Source of the DNA: Agrobacterium rubi TR3 = NBRC 13261
Lineage (GTDB): Bacteria; Pseudomonadota; Alphaproteobacteria; Rhizobiales; Rhizobiaceae
Direction: 5' to 3'
Length of the DNA: 40,776 nucleotides
NCBI RefSeq assembly: GCF_000739935.1
Contig: NZ_BBJU01000035.1
Span: 1-40,776, forward strand
Shown here: positions 1 through 8,924 of the stretch, one piece after another
Numbering within the stretch: the stretch's first letter is position 1
Layout: every line of letters begins with the position of its first letter
Translations under genes and position numbers: made by a program
Notes under the pieces: model-generated
The model's database searches: none
What the model was told of the DNA's origin: nothing
Seen by the model: the letters and a program-made list of their open reading frames with translations, nothing else

Positions 1-167
1 AAAAGCGGACTTCTCTCTTGAGCGGGAAACGAGCAAAGACTATAGTGGCATTGTGGTGCCCATCCAAACTTGCTGCCGGGTTGAAGGGCTTAGAACATTT
101 TTTTACGACCATGCTCACCAAGGTCGAAGGATAATCGGCGGACTTCGACACGACAGCGGGTCGCCTC

Positions 168-530
168 ATGCTCAACGTTTCCGTCAGATTTACGCCTTCC
201 AACGTCGCCGCCCTGAAAAGCGAATTGCGGAGAGCGTTTCCGCAAATCAGGTCCTCGCACCTGGATGAGGCAATTTCCGCCTCCTTCGGTTTCAAAACCT
301 ATGCCGCGATGAGGCCGATCCTTCAAAACGTCAGTGGCTATGCTCGACTTGTAGTCAACACGAACCATCTGCTCCTTTTGATAAGACTAGAAGAGCTGGG
401 GTATCGCAACATTGACCCACAGCAGTTGCGTCGCGTCATCTGGACGCTCAAATTCCCCGAAGGTTGGTACGACGGCGAGGCCGAAGAGGCTGTGCAGACG
501 CGACGGCGACCAACCCCCGCCAACAGCTAG
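168..530 (+). CDS. Small hypothetical protein (120 aa)
   Basis: I do not recognise this family. The protein is 120 residues, soluble-looking, with no membrane segment or signal peptide. The N-terminal half is basic and ends in an aromatic stretch around residues 42-50; the C-terminal half contains a Trp-rich segment near residue 92. The ATG at 168 lacks a convincing Shine-Dalgarno sequence, so the start is uncertain. It stands alone, upstream of a convergent acetyltransferase gene, with a piece of dispersed repeat just after its stop. Regular amino-acid composition favours a real gene over the shorter overlapping reading frames on both strands. Confidence 0.45.
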   Translation: MLNVSVRFTPSNVAALKSELRRAFPQIRSSHLDEAISASFGFKTYAAMRPILQNVSGYARLVVNTNHLLLLIRLEELGYRNIDPQQLRRVIWTLKFPEGWYDGEAEEAVQTRRRPTPANS

Positions 531-540
531 CCGCCGTAGG

Positions 541-590
541 GCCATGACCGCTTCTGGCGCGAAGCTGCCAAGTTGTCGCAAAATTCCTGC
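541..590 (+). repeat. Dispersed repeat copy 1, with a TGTCGCAAAA half-site
   Basis: The stretch ATGACCGCTTCTGGCGCGAA followed by GCTGCCAAG resembles the reverse complement of 3873-3915, and a third copy lies at 8807-8840. The TGTCGCAAAA just after it matches the arms of the inverted repeats at 3734-3847. It is non-coding and lies between convergent genes. Confidence 0.4.
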
Positions 591-642
591 AGACTGTCTG
601 AAAAGCAGTCGGCTGATGCCACTTCCAAGACGCACCATCTAT

Positions 643-1152
643 TCAGGCGAAACGGGGTCGTAAATTCTCGACGTAGGCACTCATGACAATCGCCTCGGCT
701 GTTAGCTTACCCAAAAGATCGATCGCCTCTCTTCCGGATTCAACAAAGCCGTGCGTTTGATAAAAAGCCAGAGCTTGCGGGCTCGAACCTAGCACACGGA
801 TTTCGACCTTTTGCGCGTCTGTGATTGTATTGGCCACGCCATTCAGCAACAGTGAACCAAGCCCTTTTCGTTGTTGTTGGGGATGGACATACATCCCCCA
901 CAGATAGGCGGTGTCCCCGCGCTCGATGATGACGGCGGTTCCGTTAATTTCATTCTCTCTCACCATGCAATAGCCACGCTCACCAGTCCCTGGCAACATC
1001 GACGCAACTCCGTTGTCATCAAGATCCTTCAGCATTTTGGACAGCGCCTCTGGGCCAAGGCTCGGGCCGTAAGTCAGGGTCCATGAAGTGCGCCACAGCT
1101 TTTCCAGGTCAGCACTGTCGTCGGGAGTGATCGGTCGGAAATAGTGGTGCAT
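643..1152 (-). CDS. GNAT family N-acetyltransferase
   Basis: This is a GCN5-related acetyltransferase, a family that moves an acetyl group from acetyl-CoA to an amine; the substrate cannot be read from sequence. The protein is 169 residues, normal for a single GNAT domain. The acetyl-CoA pyrophosphate loop is visible as QQQRKGLG near residues 92-99, after the beta strand AYLWGMYVHP. The C-terminal FYQTHGF motif near residues 129-135 is typical of GNAT motif B. The ATG at 1152 gives a full-length domain starting at the usual FRPITPDD strand. It is monocistronic and convergent with the upstream unknown gene. Confidence 0.85.
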   Translation of the reverse strand: MHHYFRPITPDDSADLEKLWRTSWTLTYGPSLGPEALSKMLKDLDDNGVASMLPGTGERGYCMVRENEINGTAVIIERGDTAYLWGMYVHPQQQRKGLGSLLLNGVANTITDAQKVEIRVLGSSPQALAFYQTHGFVESGREAIDLLGKLTAEAIVMSAYVENLRPRFA

Positions 1153-1268
1153 TGCTGTGTCGTGTCCTTCGCGGAATGTAACAGGCTAGTCTGTCCTGGA
1201 TTCTCAGGGATGACCGTCCATGGTAGCTTACGTCATGGCACATCTTTCAGGAACAGATCGCGCGCAAA

Positions 1269-2668
1269 TTGCTGCTTCTGCCGGAAGCGGTGGACGATTA
1301 CGTGGGGCCGGACAACCCGGTCGGCTTCATCGAGGCCTTCGTCGATGGCCTCGATTTTGTCGCCGCCGGGTTCAACCGCGTGACGGCGAACGAGACTGGT
1401 CGTCCGGGTTATGACCCGGCCGATCTTTTGAAGCTCTACGTGTACGGCTACGTCAACCGGGTGCGATCCAGCCGGCGGCTGGAGGCGGAAACCCACCGCA
1501 ATATCGAGGTCATCTGGCTGCTGCGACACCTGAAGCCCGACTTCCGCACCATCGCCGATTTCCGCCGTATGAACCGGTCTGCATTCCGACAGGTGTTTCG
1601 CGAGTTCGTCATGCTTATGTCGTCAGCTCGATTTGTTCTGGCAGTCGATGGCACGCGCATAAAGGCGGTGAACAACAAGGACCGCAACTTCACGCGGGGA
1701 GCGTTGACGAAGTTCATCAACGAAGCCGACGAGAAGCTGGCCGACTACATGAAGCGTCTAGATGAGGGCGATGCGGATGAGGACAAAGCCAACGGCAATG
1801 ACCGCGGCACCAGTCGCGGCGATGGAAAACTCGCGGAAAAGATCGCGGCGATCAAAGGCAAGCGGGATCGTCATAAGGCGCTGCTGGATGAACTGGACAA
1901 GACCGGCGAGGACCAGATCTCGCTGACCGATCCGGATGCCCGCGCCATGGCGCGCATGACCAAGGTCCGCGTCGGCTACAACATCCAACTTGCCGTTGAT
2001 GTGAAGCACAAGCTGATCGCCGAAAAGGAAGTCTGCAACTAGGTGTTCGATATGGGGCGTCTTACGCCGACGGTCGAGGCGGCGATGGACACGCTCGGCG
2101 TCGACAGGATCGAGGCGGTGGCAGACCGAGGCTACTTCAAGATCGAGGATATCGAGGCTTGTGATAAGGCCGGCATCACCGCTTATGTTCCCAAGTCGAT
2201 CCGCGGTCCCGCCGTGGCCGAGGGTTTCTTCTCCAAAGAACAATTTCGCTATGATCCGGACAAGGACATCTACCTTTGCCCCGCAGATCAGGTGCTCTCA
2301 CCCCGTCACTTTGGCAAGTCCCGCGACAATGTGAAGATCGACTACGTCAACCGCGACGCCTGCAAGGCGTGCAGCCTGTGCGAACGCTGCACCAGAAGCT
2401 TCCGTCGCGTGTCGCGCCTTGAGAACGAGGCGGCACTTGACCGCATGGCGACACGTCTTGCCGCCCGGCCCGATATTCTGACCGGCGGCGCGAAAGCGTC
2501 GAACATCCGTTCGGGACGATCAAGCAATGGATGTATCAGGGCGCGTTCCTAATGCGAAGGCTGGAAAACGTTCGCGGGGAGTTCAGCCTGACGGCGCTCG
2601 TTTACAATATCAAAAGAGCCATCACCCTTGTCGGCGTTGCGGGCCTGATTGCCCCTGTCATGCCGTGA
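1269..2668 (+). pseudogene. IS1182-type transposase, disrupted by a stop codon and a frameshift
   Basis: This is the transposase of an IS1182-like element (DDE type), no longer translatable as one protein. The N-terminal part carries family hallmarks such as RPGYDPADLLKLY, RSSRRLEAETHRN and the first catalytic Asp in AVDGTRIKAVNNKDRNF. An in-frame TAG at 2040-2042 sits where the family normally has Gln (CAG), before VFDMG. The frame then continues through the ADRGYFKIEDIE motif to about 2480, where it shifts; from there DRRRESVEHPFGTIKQWMYQ is read in another frame to the TGA at 2666-2668. A missing G after ATTCT would explain the shift. Homology also extends a few residues upstream of the TTG at 1269 (from about 1242) with no start in frame. 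No clear terminal repeats were found. Confidence 0.85.
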
Positions 2669-3000
2669 TAGCCCGATTTTGCGCACTTCTGAGCAAAGTA
2701 TGGGTGCTAAAGTGGCCAAGAGTGCGATGTCGGGCTCGTTAGGAATCGAAATCTAGAAAATCGCGATAACGGGAGTTCCGATACTGAACAATTCAAGGCC
2801 ATCATTTATCCAACGGGTTTTTGGACGCTCTGCAGGATTTCTGCGACAGATCGGAACGTCAAAAATGGGGTGGCTAGCTGACTGACCGCTATCAGATTGC
2901 GGTATGAGAAAGGGGACGACAGTTTTCTTGATAAAAGCCAGTGCCCCAGGTTGCATTTGAGCCTGTCCGGCGGCAATGTTGCTGCCCAGAGGTGCGGGAC
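2669..3000. other. Intergenic stretch after the transposase remnant, with an imperfect inverted repeat
   Basis: I see no supportable gene here. An imperfect inverted repeat pairs AGCCCGATTTTGCGCAC (about 2670-2686) with GAGTGCGATGTCGGGCT (about 2723-2739), with about 12 of 17 positions matching. It could be part of the insertion sequence end or a weak stem-loop. Confidence 0.35.
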
Positions 3001-3537
3001 ATGGATATCACCGAGGTAAGGATCAGGCCGATCACCGAAGCGGACGCCGAGAGCTTTCGCCAGGCCGTGGGCACGGTGGCGCGCGAGCGCATCTATATCC
3101 GCTTGACCGACGCCCCGAGCGCCGAGGGCGCCTTGGCCTTCGTGCGAAGCAATATTGAGCACGGCAACCCCCAATTTGTTGCCGAACACGATGGCGCCAT
3201 CGTCGGCTGGTGCGACATCGTTCGCCCTAGCTTAGAGGCTGAACGCCATTGCGGGTCACTGGGCATGGGCATCATACCGGGGTGGCGCGAGCACGGCATT
3301 GGCCGTCGCCTCATCCACGCGACGTTGGAGGCGGCCGACGACGCCGAATTCTTAAGAGTCGAGTTGACGGTGAACGCCCATAACGAACGCGCCATTCGAT
3401 TGTATAGGAGGGTGGGCTTTGTTGAAGAGGGCCGCAAACAGAAAGCCCGGTTTCTGGAAGGTGAATTTCGGGACGTCCTGGTGATGGGCCGCCTTTTAGC
3501 GCCTCGTTCTTCGTCTGGTAGGTTGGAAGGTAGCTAA
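3001..3537 (+). CDS. GNAT family N-acetyltransferase
   Basis: This is a 178-residue GCN5-related N-acetyltransferase of the RimJ/RimL-like or ribosomal/small-molecule acetylating type; the substrate is unknown. The domain starts at EVRIRPITEADAESF. The acetyl-CoA binding loop is visible as GWREHGIGRRL near residues 97-107, followed by AHNERAIRLYRRVGFVEEG, a classical motif B. I chose the ATG at 3001, preceded by a GAGGTG ribosome-binding sequence, rather than the upstream GTG at 2941, which would add about 20 residues unlike the family. The gene stands alone between the transposase remnant and a repeat-rich non-coding stretch. Confidence 0.88.
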   Translation: MDITEVRIRPITEADAESFRQAVGTVARERIYIRLTDAPSAEGALAFVRSNIEHGNPQFVAEHDGAIVGWCDIVRPSLEAERHCGSLGMGIIPGWREHGIGRRLIHATLEAADDAEFLRVELTVNAHNERAIRLYRRVGFVEEGRKQKARFLEGEFRDVLVMGRLLAPRSSSGRLEGS

Positions 3538-3733
3538 ATCGTCCAGTCCATCGTCGCCCGGAGAATCTCGGGTCAATACCGGCAAGGTTGCTGCAAACAA
3601 GTGTCCTCATCGGCTGGCCGGCTTTACGCCGCCATTCGGCCGATCAATAGAAGCCTCCGCGACTTCTCGCGGGCTGCAAGCCCACTTAGGTCGCCGCCGT
3701 AGCCATAACGGGGTGGATCCCTGCCGTGGTAAG

Positions 3734-3847
3734 CTGTCGCAAAAATCAGTCGCGTAAGTTGGACTTACGCACATGACTTTTGCGACAGAAATTCCCCTTA
3801 AAATTCAGGGCAGCCAATCTGTCGCGAAACTTAGGGTTTTGCGGCAG
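3734..3847. repeat. Two inverted repeats sharing a CTGTCGCAAAA core, resembling a resolvase res site
   Basis: Arm CTGTCGCAAAA (3734-3744) pairs perfectly with TTTTGCGACAG (3778-3788). Nested inside is a second perfect palindrome, GCGTAAGT (3752-3759) with ACTTACGC (3763-3770). About 30 bases further on, CTGTCGCGAAAC (3819-3830) pairs with GTTTTGCGGCAG (3836-3847), 10 of 12 positions. Several inverted copies of one core at unequal spacing are typical of res sites bound by serine resolvases. No resolvase gene lies beside it, so it may be an orphan site. The surrounding stretch 3538-3974 has no supportable gene. Confidence 0.5.
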
Positions 3848-3872
3848 TTGCTCTGGCGGCGAATGACTGCTC

Positions 3873-3915
3873 TGGGCCAAGTGCTGCCTTGGCAGCTTCG
3901 CGCCAACACGGTCAT
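3873..3915 (+). repeat. Dispersed repeat copy 2
   Basis: The run GGGCCAAGTGCTGC, one variable base, TTGGCAGC, then CGCCAA is shared with 8807-8840 on the same strand, and its reverse complement resembles 545-575. All three copies lie in non-coding stretches next to accessory genes. Confidence 0.5.
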
Positions 3916-3974
3916 TGCGCCGTTGACGGAATCCCTTATGCCGAGAGCCTGCTCGGCGGCAATCATGGACGAGT

Positions 3975-4640
3975 TTAGCGTTGACGCCCAAAGAGAAAGA
4001 GCGGTTCGCCCTGCCAGGAAACAGCCACCCCATCATTTAGCTCGTTCAATGCGCGGTAGAGCACCGCGAAGGGATCAGCGGAAGTTTCGACACGGAGCCG
4101 CTTTCGGATAGCTTCCCTTGCAGCGCCGGGCGTGGCTACAGAATAGCCTCCGGACTCATATGGCCACGGCTTGCTCAATGCCTCGTCCAAGCCCCATTGT
4201 TGAACGTATGCAGCCCAGGCGGCTCGCGCTTGTCGTAAATCTGGTTCGCCAACAAACCTCAACGCGTCCCGCCAGCTTGGTAAGCCTGTGGCTATAGCGA
4301 CCAGCTCGTTAAAATCGGACGCAACTATCCCAAATGATCCCTCGGAGTCGATGAGAAGAATTCTTCCGTCTGGCATCAGGTTGAACGTTCCGCCACTACC
4401 ATCCATTGCGAATTGCTGAGAGCCTTCGGGGGTGATTGTAAATTCGTCGCCATCTATTTGCGGCGGTTCTCCTAACTCTAGTTCAAAAATCGAACCTATC
4501 TCGAGTTCGAGTGCAGATGCCTCGATTTTTTGGATAATCTCACTTCTTGTCATCGGTCCTCCAAATGCCGAGCCGTGCCCTAGCGTCATCGCAGCGATGA
4601 CACCGGAGAGGGCCAGTGCCAGTGGGTTTCGTGCTCTCAT
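3975..4640 (-). CDS. Hypothetical protein, possibly SMI1/KNR4 (SUKH)-like
   Basis: This 221-residue protein is divergent from the DUF1963 gene. The start at 4640 was chosen because AAGGGATA lies about ten bases upstream; the frame is open to 4727 but that extension looks unnatural. Residues 1-30 are hydrophobic and alanine-rich (NPLALALSGVIAAMTLG), which could be a signal peptide. The middle carries FAMDGSGGTFNLMPDG followed by LIDSEGSFGIVASDF. That order of a Gly-rich turn, a strand pair and an acidic loop recalls SUKH/SMI1-KNR4 proteins, a fold often used for immunity in polymorphic toxin systems. This is a resemblance read by eye, and a signal peptide would be unusual for a cytoplasmic immunity protein. 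The function is unknown. Confidence 0.6.
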   Translation of the reverse strand: MRARNPLALALSGVIAAMTLGHGSAFGGPMTRSEIIQKIEASALELEIGSIFELELGEPPQIDGDEFTITPEGSQQFAMDGSGGTFNLMPDGRILLIDSEGSFGIVASDFNELVAIATGLPSWRDALRFVGEPDLRQARAAWAAYVQQWGLDEALSKPWPYESGGYSVATPGAAREAIRKRLRVETSADPFAVLYRALNELNDGVAVSWQGEPLFLFGRQR

Positions 4641-4815
4641 GACAATTGTTATCCCTTTTTTTTTAAAAAGCCGACACAAGCCCTGGTCCGTGAACACCAT
4701 GACCGGTTTGGGCCAATCAATTGCCATCAGGTGTAGTCAACGGACGAATATGATTTATATTCAACGTGAACTTGTGTGGCGCTATCTTCATAAAATATTC
4801 TTTAGAGGTATTTGC

Positions 4816-6378
4816 ATGACCTATCGAGTGCAGCGGTGGATGACGCAAGATTTTGTTTTTACCGCTCCGCACGCCTTCTCCCATGTTTTTGCTGTTGAAC
4901 CCCGACGCTTTGTTCTCCGGCCCAGCCCTGGTGAAGAAACACTTTCATCGCTTTTCGTTCTGGTACGCAATCAATGCCAGTCATTGCCGCTCGATGAACA
5001 GTTCCCATCCGTTGCTGCTGATCTCTTTGGAGCAGGCAGTTCTACCGACTGGAATCTGGGGGCGATTCAGCTCTTCGGCCGCGAAGGGCGATCCGGAACA
5101 GGAACTCCCTCATCCACGGCGACTGGCGGAGAGGTCGCAGGCCTCACCCTCGTGAATGGCCGGAGCAACCGCCTCTGGGTGTTTGGCTGGCGTTCGTCAA
5201 CCCATGACAAGGATAAAACCGAAAAGGGCTTCCATGTGCTGATGCAAGGATTGCAGGCGTGCGTAGATTACATCGACGATAAGATGCTACTGACGCAATT
5301 TCACCAGCAGGAAAAAAAGCGGCACTTGGTCTCAACGGCAGTCAATGCTCAGCCGACCGTTATCGAGCAAGGGTCGGCGAGCAGCGAGTGGGACGAGCGG
5401 TTTGCGTCGGCTCTGGGCGAAAACGAGATGTCGCGTGTTGCGCCGTTTTTCGCAGAAGCAATAGCACTGGAGGAACAGCCATACGGCGAGCCGGTGCCTC
5501 TTGGCGCGAGCCGCATGGGTGGTGGCCCTGATCTCTTGCCAGGGACATGGCCCAGCGACGCGCGCGGAATGCGCCATCCATTTCTGATGCAGATCAATCT
5601 TGCTGAGGTGAAAGCGGCTTGCAGGAAGACCGGGCCTTTGCCGGATGAGGGTCTACTCTCGTTTTTCGTTCACGATGACGCTTTGCTGGTCGATGTTGTT
5701 TATACGCCATCCGGTTCTTCTCTTGTTCTTCATGACATGACGGAGGCTGACATTGAAGCATCGTCCGCTGCGGTGCGGGTCGTTGCGGAGCTCGATCCAA
5801 ATACGCCCGTCGGGATGCTGCCGCATACGGAAGGCGATCTGGTGACGGCAGAACTCATGGCTGACGGATCTCTGAAGTTCGCCCATACATCTGATCCCGT
5901 CTGGGCTGTCGGTGAACCTGGCTGTGGCTTCGAGGCCCTCTCGGACGAACGCTGGGCGACAGCGGCATCTGCACGTTTGCTGCCGCGCCCGACGCGAACA
6001 TTCGATCGTCTGGCGGCGGAGACGCATCTAGAGGAAACCGGTGTGGGTTCAATTGACGACCTGACCGGGACCTACGAGGATTTCGAACTTGCTGAAGCGG
6101 GTCGGCAGGCTGGTGCAGGTCGACCCCAAGTCCACCAGATGCTGGGCTACGCGACCATCCGGGGTGGCCATGACTGCCGGGTGGAGGCTGCGGAGGATGC
6201 TCTGTTCAGAGGTTGGAGCGATTTGGGTGATCCGATGGCTTGGATTATCCTCGTGCGTTTACCGGCGGGCTCGGCCACCGGACGGACATTTTGGGACGCC
6301 GACGATCTCGTCATCATGGTGCCTGTCGCGGATTTGGCAACCAAACGATTCGACCGCTGTGTGCTCCTATCTGGTTAG
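4816..6378 (+). CDS. DUF1963 (YwqG-like) domain protein, first of two paralogues
   Basis: The protein is 520 residues. I placed the start at the ATG at 4816, preceded by AGAGGT, because upstream codons overlap the opposite-strand gene. Residues 1-160 form a separate N-terminal region of unknown function, ending in LVNGRSNRLWVFGW. From about residue 228 there is a DUF1963 domain: SRMGGGPDLLPGTWP, then FLMQINLAEV, and a late VHQMLGYA motif. DUF1963 proteins are poorly characterised. The next gene has the same layout, size and motifs, so the pair arose by duplication. Both precede an Hsp70/J-like pair on the same strand, separated from it by small decayed genes. A link to secretion or protein folding is only inferred from position. 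Confidence 0.75.
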   Translation: MTYRVQRWMTQDFVFTAPHAFSHVFAVEPRRFVLRPSPGEETLSSLFVLVRNQCQSLPLDEQFPSVAADLFGAGSSTDWNLGAIQLFGREGRSGTGTPSSTATGGEVAGLTLVNGRSNRLWVFGWRSSTHDKDKTEKGFHVLMQGLQACVDYIDDKMLLTQFHQQEKKRHLVSTAVNAQPTVIEQGSASSEWDERFASALGENEMSRVAPFFAEAIALEEQPYGEPVPLGASRMGGGPDLLPGTWPSDARGMRHPFLMQINLAEVKAACRKTGPLPDEGLLSFFVHDDALLVDVVYTPSGSSLVLHDMTEADIEASSAAVRVVAELDPNTPVGMLPHTEGDLVTAELMADGSLKFAHTSDPVWAVGEPGCGFEALSDERWATAASARLLPRPTRTFDRLAAETHLEETGVGSIDDLTGTYEDFELAEAGRQAGAGRPQVHQMLGYATIRGGHDCRVEAAEDALFRGWSDLGDPMAWIILVRLPAGSATGRTFWDADDLVIMVPVADLATKRFDRCVLLSG

Positions 6379-6528
6379 GCTCTTTCGCCTTTGTATCGCC
6401 GGACTGATGACGTCATGTCCGTTCACTGTCAGAACCTGCCGCGACCGGATCACGGCGTTTGTGGCCATTGCGCAAGTTTCTTATCTGGTCGAGTATCGAA
6501 GCGACTACGTCTGCGCTGGGAGTCTCAT

Positions 6529-8094
6529 ATGAAGCTGGTCGAAGCGCCGGAATTCTTGATCGAAGCAAATCCGATGTTTGAAAATATCCGCGTTTTTGCA
6601 GGATCAATCGGATTGCGTCGTCATCCAGAAACGGCGTTCTCGCCACAGATGAGCGTGTGGTCTTCCAAGCGTGAGAGAAAATCGCCTGAAAAATGGTTCG
6701 GCGAACGGCTTACAGGTGATGGCGGCAAGATCGTGGAGCGAAAGACTGTCATCTTCGCGGGCATGACGGGCGAGATGAGCAAGGTAAAGGATCGTCTGCA
6801 GGACTGGGAGACGAAGGAAAAACGCGACTGGTATCGCCTGCGTGCACTTCTGGTGTCGGCCGACGCCTCCACATGGTACCACGCCACCGCCATGGTCAGT
6901 GCACCTGAGCTCATCGAGATTGAGACGGATTTTGGGCGCCTGCTGGCATCCATCCGCCTTAAGCTCGAAGGTAATGCGGCGAACGAGGCGAGAGCTGCGG
7001 CGGATGCCGAGCAGGTAGCCGTTCTTGAAAGACTGAAGGACAACATGGAGCGGGTGTCAGCCATCTGTGTCCAGCAAAGCCATGAAGAACGGCGCATTGA
7101 AAATGCAGCCGCAGCGAAGGCACCCGTGGCCAGTATCGAGGATCGCTTTAACGAGGCGGTTACTGACGCTGGGTTGCAGGAGAAGCGTGACGCCCTGCGT
7201 CAAATCGTAATGCCGACGGTTGCCATGGTTGAGTGTGATACCGCCGACGCCAAAATCGCTGGACTGAGCCGCATCGGCGGCGGTCCTGACCTTCCTGCCG
7301 ACGTAGATTGGCCACGCGACGACAACGGCTTGCACCTCAATTATCTTGCCCAGATCAATCTCGCTGACGTGCCTGATCGACCGGAAGAGCTACCGGCATC
7401 CGGGTTGATCTCCCTTTTCACGGGAACGGACTACACGGATTGGCGCGTGCTCTACACGTCGGCGGACGCAACTCTCACGCCCCATACAGTGTCGGAAGAC
7501 GCGATGGAGACGGCAATTTCGGCATCACAGATGATCGTCTGGGACAGCACTCTTAAGCGGTTCGTACCAAACGGGCAGGCTGTTGACGGACTATCGCTTG
7601 GTGTTGACGAGGCCGGTCGCATGACATTCAGCCGCAACGGCGCACCTGTCAGGGCTTTTGCCTCCAAATACGAATTCAGCCGCTCGGCACAGACGTTGCG
7701 CTTCGAGCGCTCATTAAGCGCTCCCTTCGGCCAGCGCGGCCCCAACAACAACCCGAAGGTCTATGCTGATCTCGGCATCGAAGACCCATCGGATTTTTCC
7801 ATCGCGATCAGCGAGCGCTTTAAAATCGGAGATGGACCACAGCACCAGATGTTCGGCATAACTGGCGTTCGCGACCTTCCTGCGATCCAGAAAATGGCTG
7901 CGAAACATGCAGCACAAAGCGGCTGGTCTGATATATCCACGCCAGATGGGTGGTTCGTTCTGATCAAGCTCGCCTCCGGAGGCGAAGCGGATTTCAACTT
8001 CGGCGACCACGGCGACTACATTTTCATGGTCCATCGAAAGGACGCCGCCCGAGCAGATTTCTCGAGGGTCTACGCCTTTGTCGACTCTGGCTAA
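6529..8094 (+). CDS. DUF1963 (YwqG-like) domain protein, second paralogue
   Basis: The protein is 521 residues, nearly identical in length to the preceding DUF1963 gene but clearly diverged. The ATG at 6529 has TGGGAG about seven bases upstream and is preferred to in-frame starts back to 6391. The N-terminal region (1-150) differs from its paralogue; its end, SAPELIEIETDFGRLLASI, recalls DcrB-like proteins found near type VI secretion genes, a weak impression. A predicted helical linker covers roughly residues 145-215. The DUF1963 domain begins around residue 245 with SRIGGGPDLPADVDWP and LAQINLADV, and ends with HQMFGITG. The 150-base gap from the previous stop suggests the same transcript or a local promoter. 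Function unknown. Confidence 0.75.
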   Translation: MKLVEAPEFLIEANPMFENIRVFAGSIGLRRHPETAFSPQMSVWSSKRERKSPEKWFGERLTGDGGKIVERKTVIFAGMTGEMSKVKDRLQDWETKEKRDWYRLRALLVSADASTWYHATAMVSAPELIEIETDFGRLLASIRLKLEGNAANEARAAADAEQVAVLERLKDNMERVSAICVQQSHEERRIENAAAAKAPVASIEDRFNEAVTDAGLQEKRDALRQIVMPTVAMVECDTADAKIAGLSRIGGGPDLPADVDWPRDDNGLHLNYLAQINLADVPDRPEELPASGLISLFTGTDYTDWRVLYTSADATLTPHTVSEDAMETAISASQMIVWDSTLKRFVPNGQAVDGLSLGVDEAGRMTFSRNGAPVRAFASKYEFSRSAQTLRFERSLSAPFGQRGPNNNPKVYADLGIEDPSDFSIAISERFKIGDGPQHQMFGITGVRDLPAIQKMAAKHAAQSGWSDISTPDGWFVLIKLASGGEADFNFGDHGDYIFMVHRKDAARADFSRVYAFVDSG

Positions 8095-8293
8095 GTACGA
8101 CGGATAAGAACTTTGATCCATCGCTTACAGTGCTATCGCCCAAGGAAACAGGAAATTCCAGTGTCTGCTTCGGCCAAAGCGGCCTCAGTCATCACAATAG
8201 ATTTGCGCTAATAAATGACTTAGCAATTTACGAAGTGCCCTTGCTTCGCTAACATTTTGCAAAAGATACCAACGCTGAAAAAGGCAATAGAGC

Positions 8294-8785
8294 TTGTCTC
8301 AAGCAAACCCGCATCCACGTACAATTGCCAGCCTAGACAAACTTAATAGCGTTGAGTGGTTTCGACTGGTCGGTGTTGGAGATTTCGAAGGCGTCAGGCT
8401 GCTGACGTCTTGGCCAGAAGCAATCAGCCATGCCTCATCCCTAGCTTGGGAGAATATTCGTCTGGAGGCGGCAAATGCATGGAGAGTGAAGCTGCTTCAG
8501 AAAGACAAATCGGCTTATGCGACGTGGAACGATAGAGTCAATATCGTCAAGCCGTATGCCGAGGCGCTGATCAGTGATAAGCTGCAGGCCTATATCAACC
8601 CGCAATACCTTGACGCGGTTACGCTCGAGGCCCGTTGGGACATTCTGCAGCTCTGCTTGGAATGCGAGTTTGCAGATGTTCTCGACCCGGGTTTTTATCA
8701 CTCGCTAGCGTATTATTACCTATCAGGCCACTTCCCGTGCGGCGTAGAAGGGGACTCCGCGAGCGGGTCGATGGTCATTTATTGA
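8294..8785 (+). CDS. Conserved hypothetical protein, cytosolic, with a GHFPCG C-terminal signature
   Basis: This 163-residue protein uses a TTG start at 8294, preceded by AAAAAGG, because no ATG lies at a sensible position. It starts with LNSVEWFRLVG and ends with WDILQLCLECEFADV, then FYHSLAYYYLSGHFPCGVEG and MVIY. I recognise this pattern from uncharacterised bacterial proteins often found near type VI secretion and polymorphic toxin loci. No enzyme motif is visible. It may be an immunity or accessory protein, but that is inference from family surroundings. It has no transmembrane segment. A dispersed repeat begins about 20 bases after its stop. Confidence 0.7.
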   Translation: MSQANPHPRTIASLDKLNSVEWFRLVGVGDFEGVRLLTSWPEAISHASSLAWENIRLEAANAWRVKLLQKDKSAYATWNDRVNIVKPYAEALISDKLQAYINPQYLDAVTLEARWDILQLCLECEFADVLDPGFYHSLAYYYLSGHFPCGVEGDSASGSMVIY

Positions 8786-8806
8786 GCTGGTCCGGAAGTC
8801 CGCAAA

Positions 8807-8840
8807 GGGCCAAGTGCTGCGTTGGCAGCGTTACGCCAAT
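8807..8840 (+). repeat. Dispersed repeat copy 3
   Basis: GGGCCAAGTGCTGCGTTGGCAG is followed by CGTTACGCCAA, matching 3874-3906 with few differences. It lies directly after the GHFPCG-family gene and before a decayed reading frame. Confidence 0.5.
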
Positions 8841-8924
8841 GGAGTTTGGAAGCGAGGGGCGATCAGATTCTCCATTACTCAGGTAGGCTCGTCAGCCGGC
8901 ATCGTTATCCGGCCAAGCCAATGA

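Noticed and set aside
1758..2243. Minus-strand frame inside the transposase
   Set aside because: It is a shadow of the coding strand; the plus strand carries clear IS1182 motifs.
3773..4111. Plus-strand frame of 112 codons
   Set aside because: It runs through the inverted repeats and into an opposite-strand gene; its composition is Arg-rich and unlike a protein.
4432..4815. Longer N-terminus of the first DUF1963 protein
   Set aside because: These codons overlap the opposite-strand gene at 3975-4640, look unnatural, and a good ribosome-binding sequence precedes ATG 4816.
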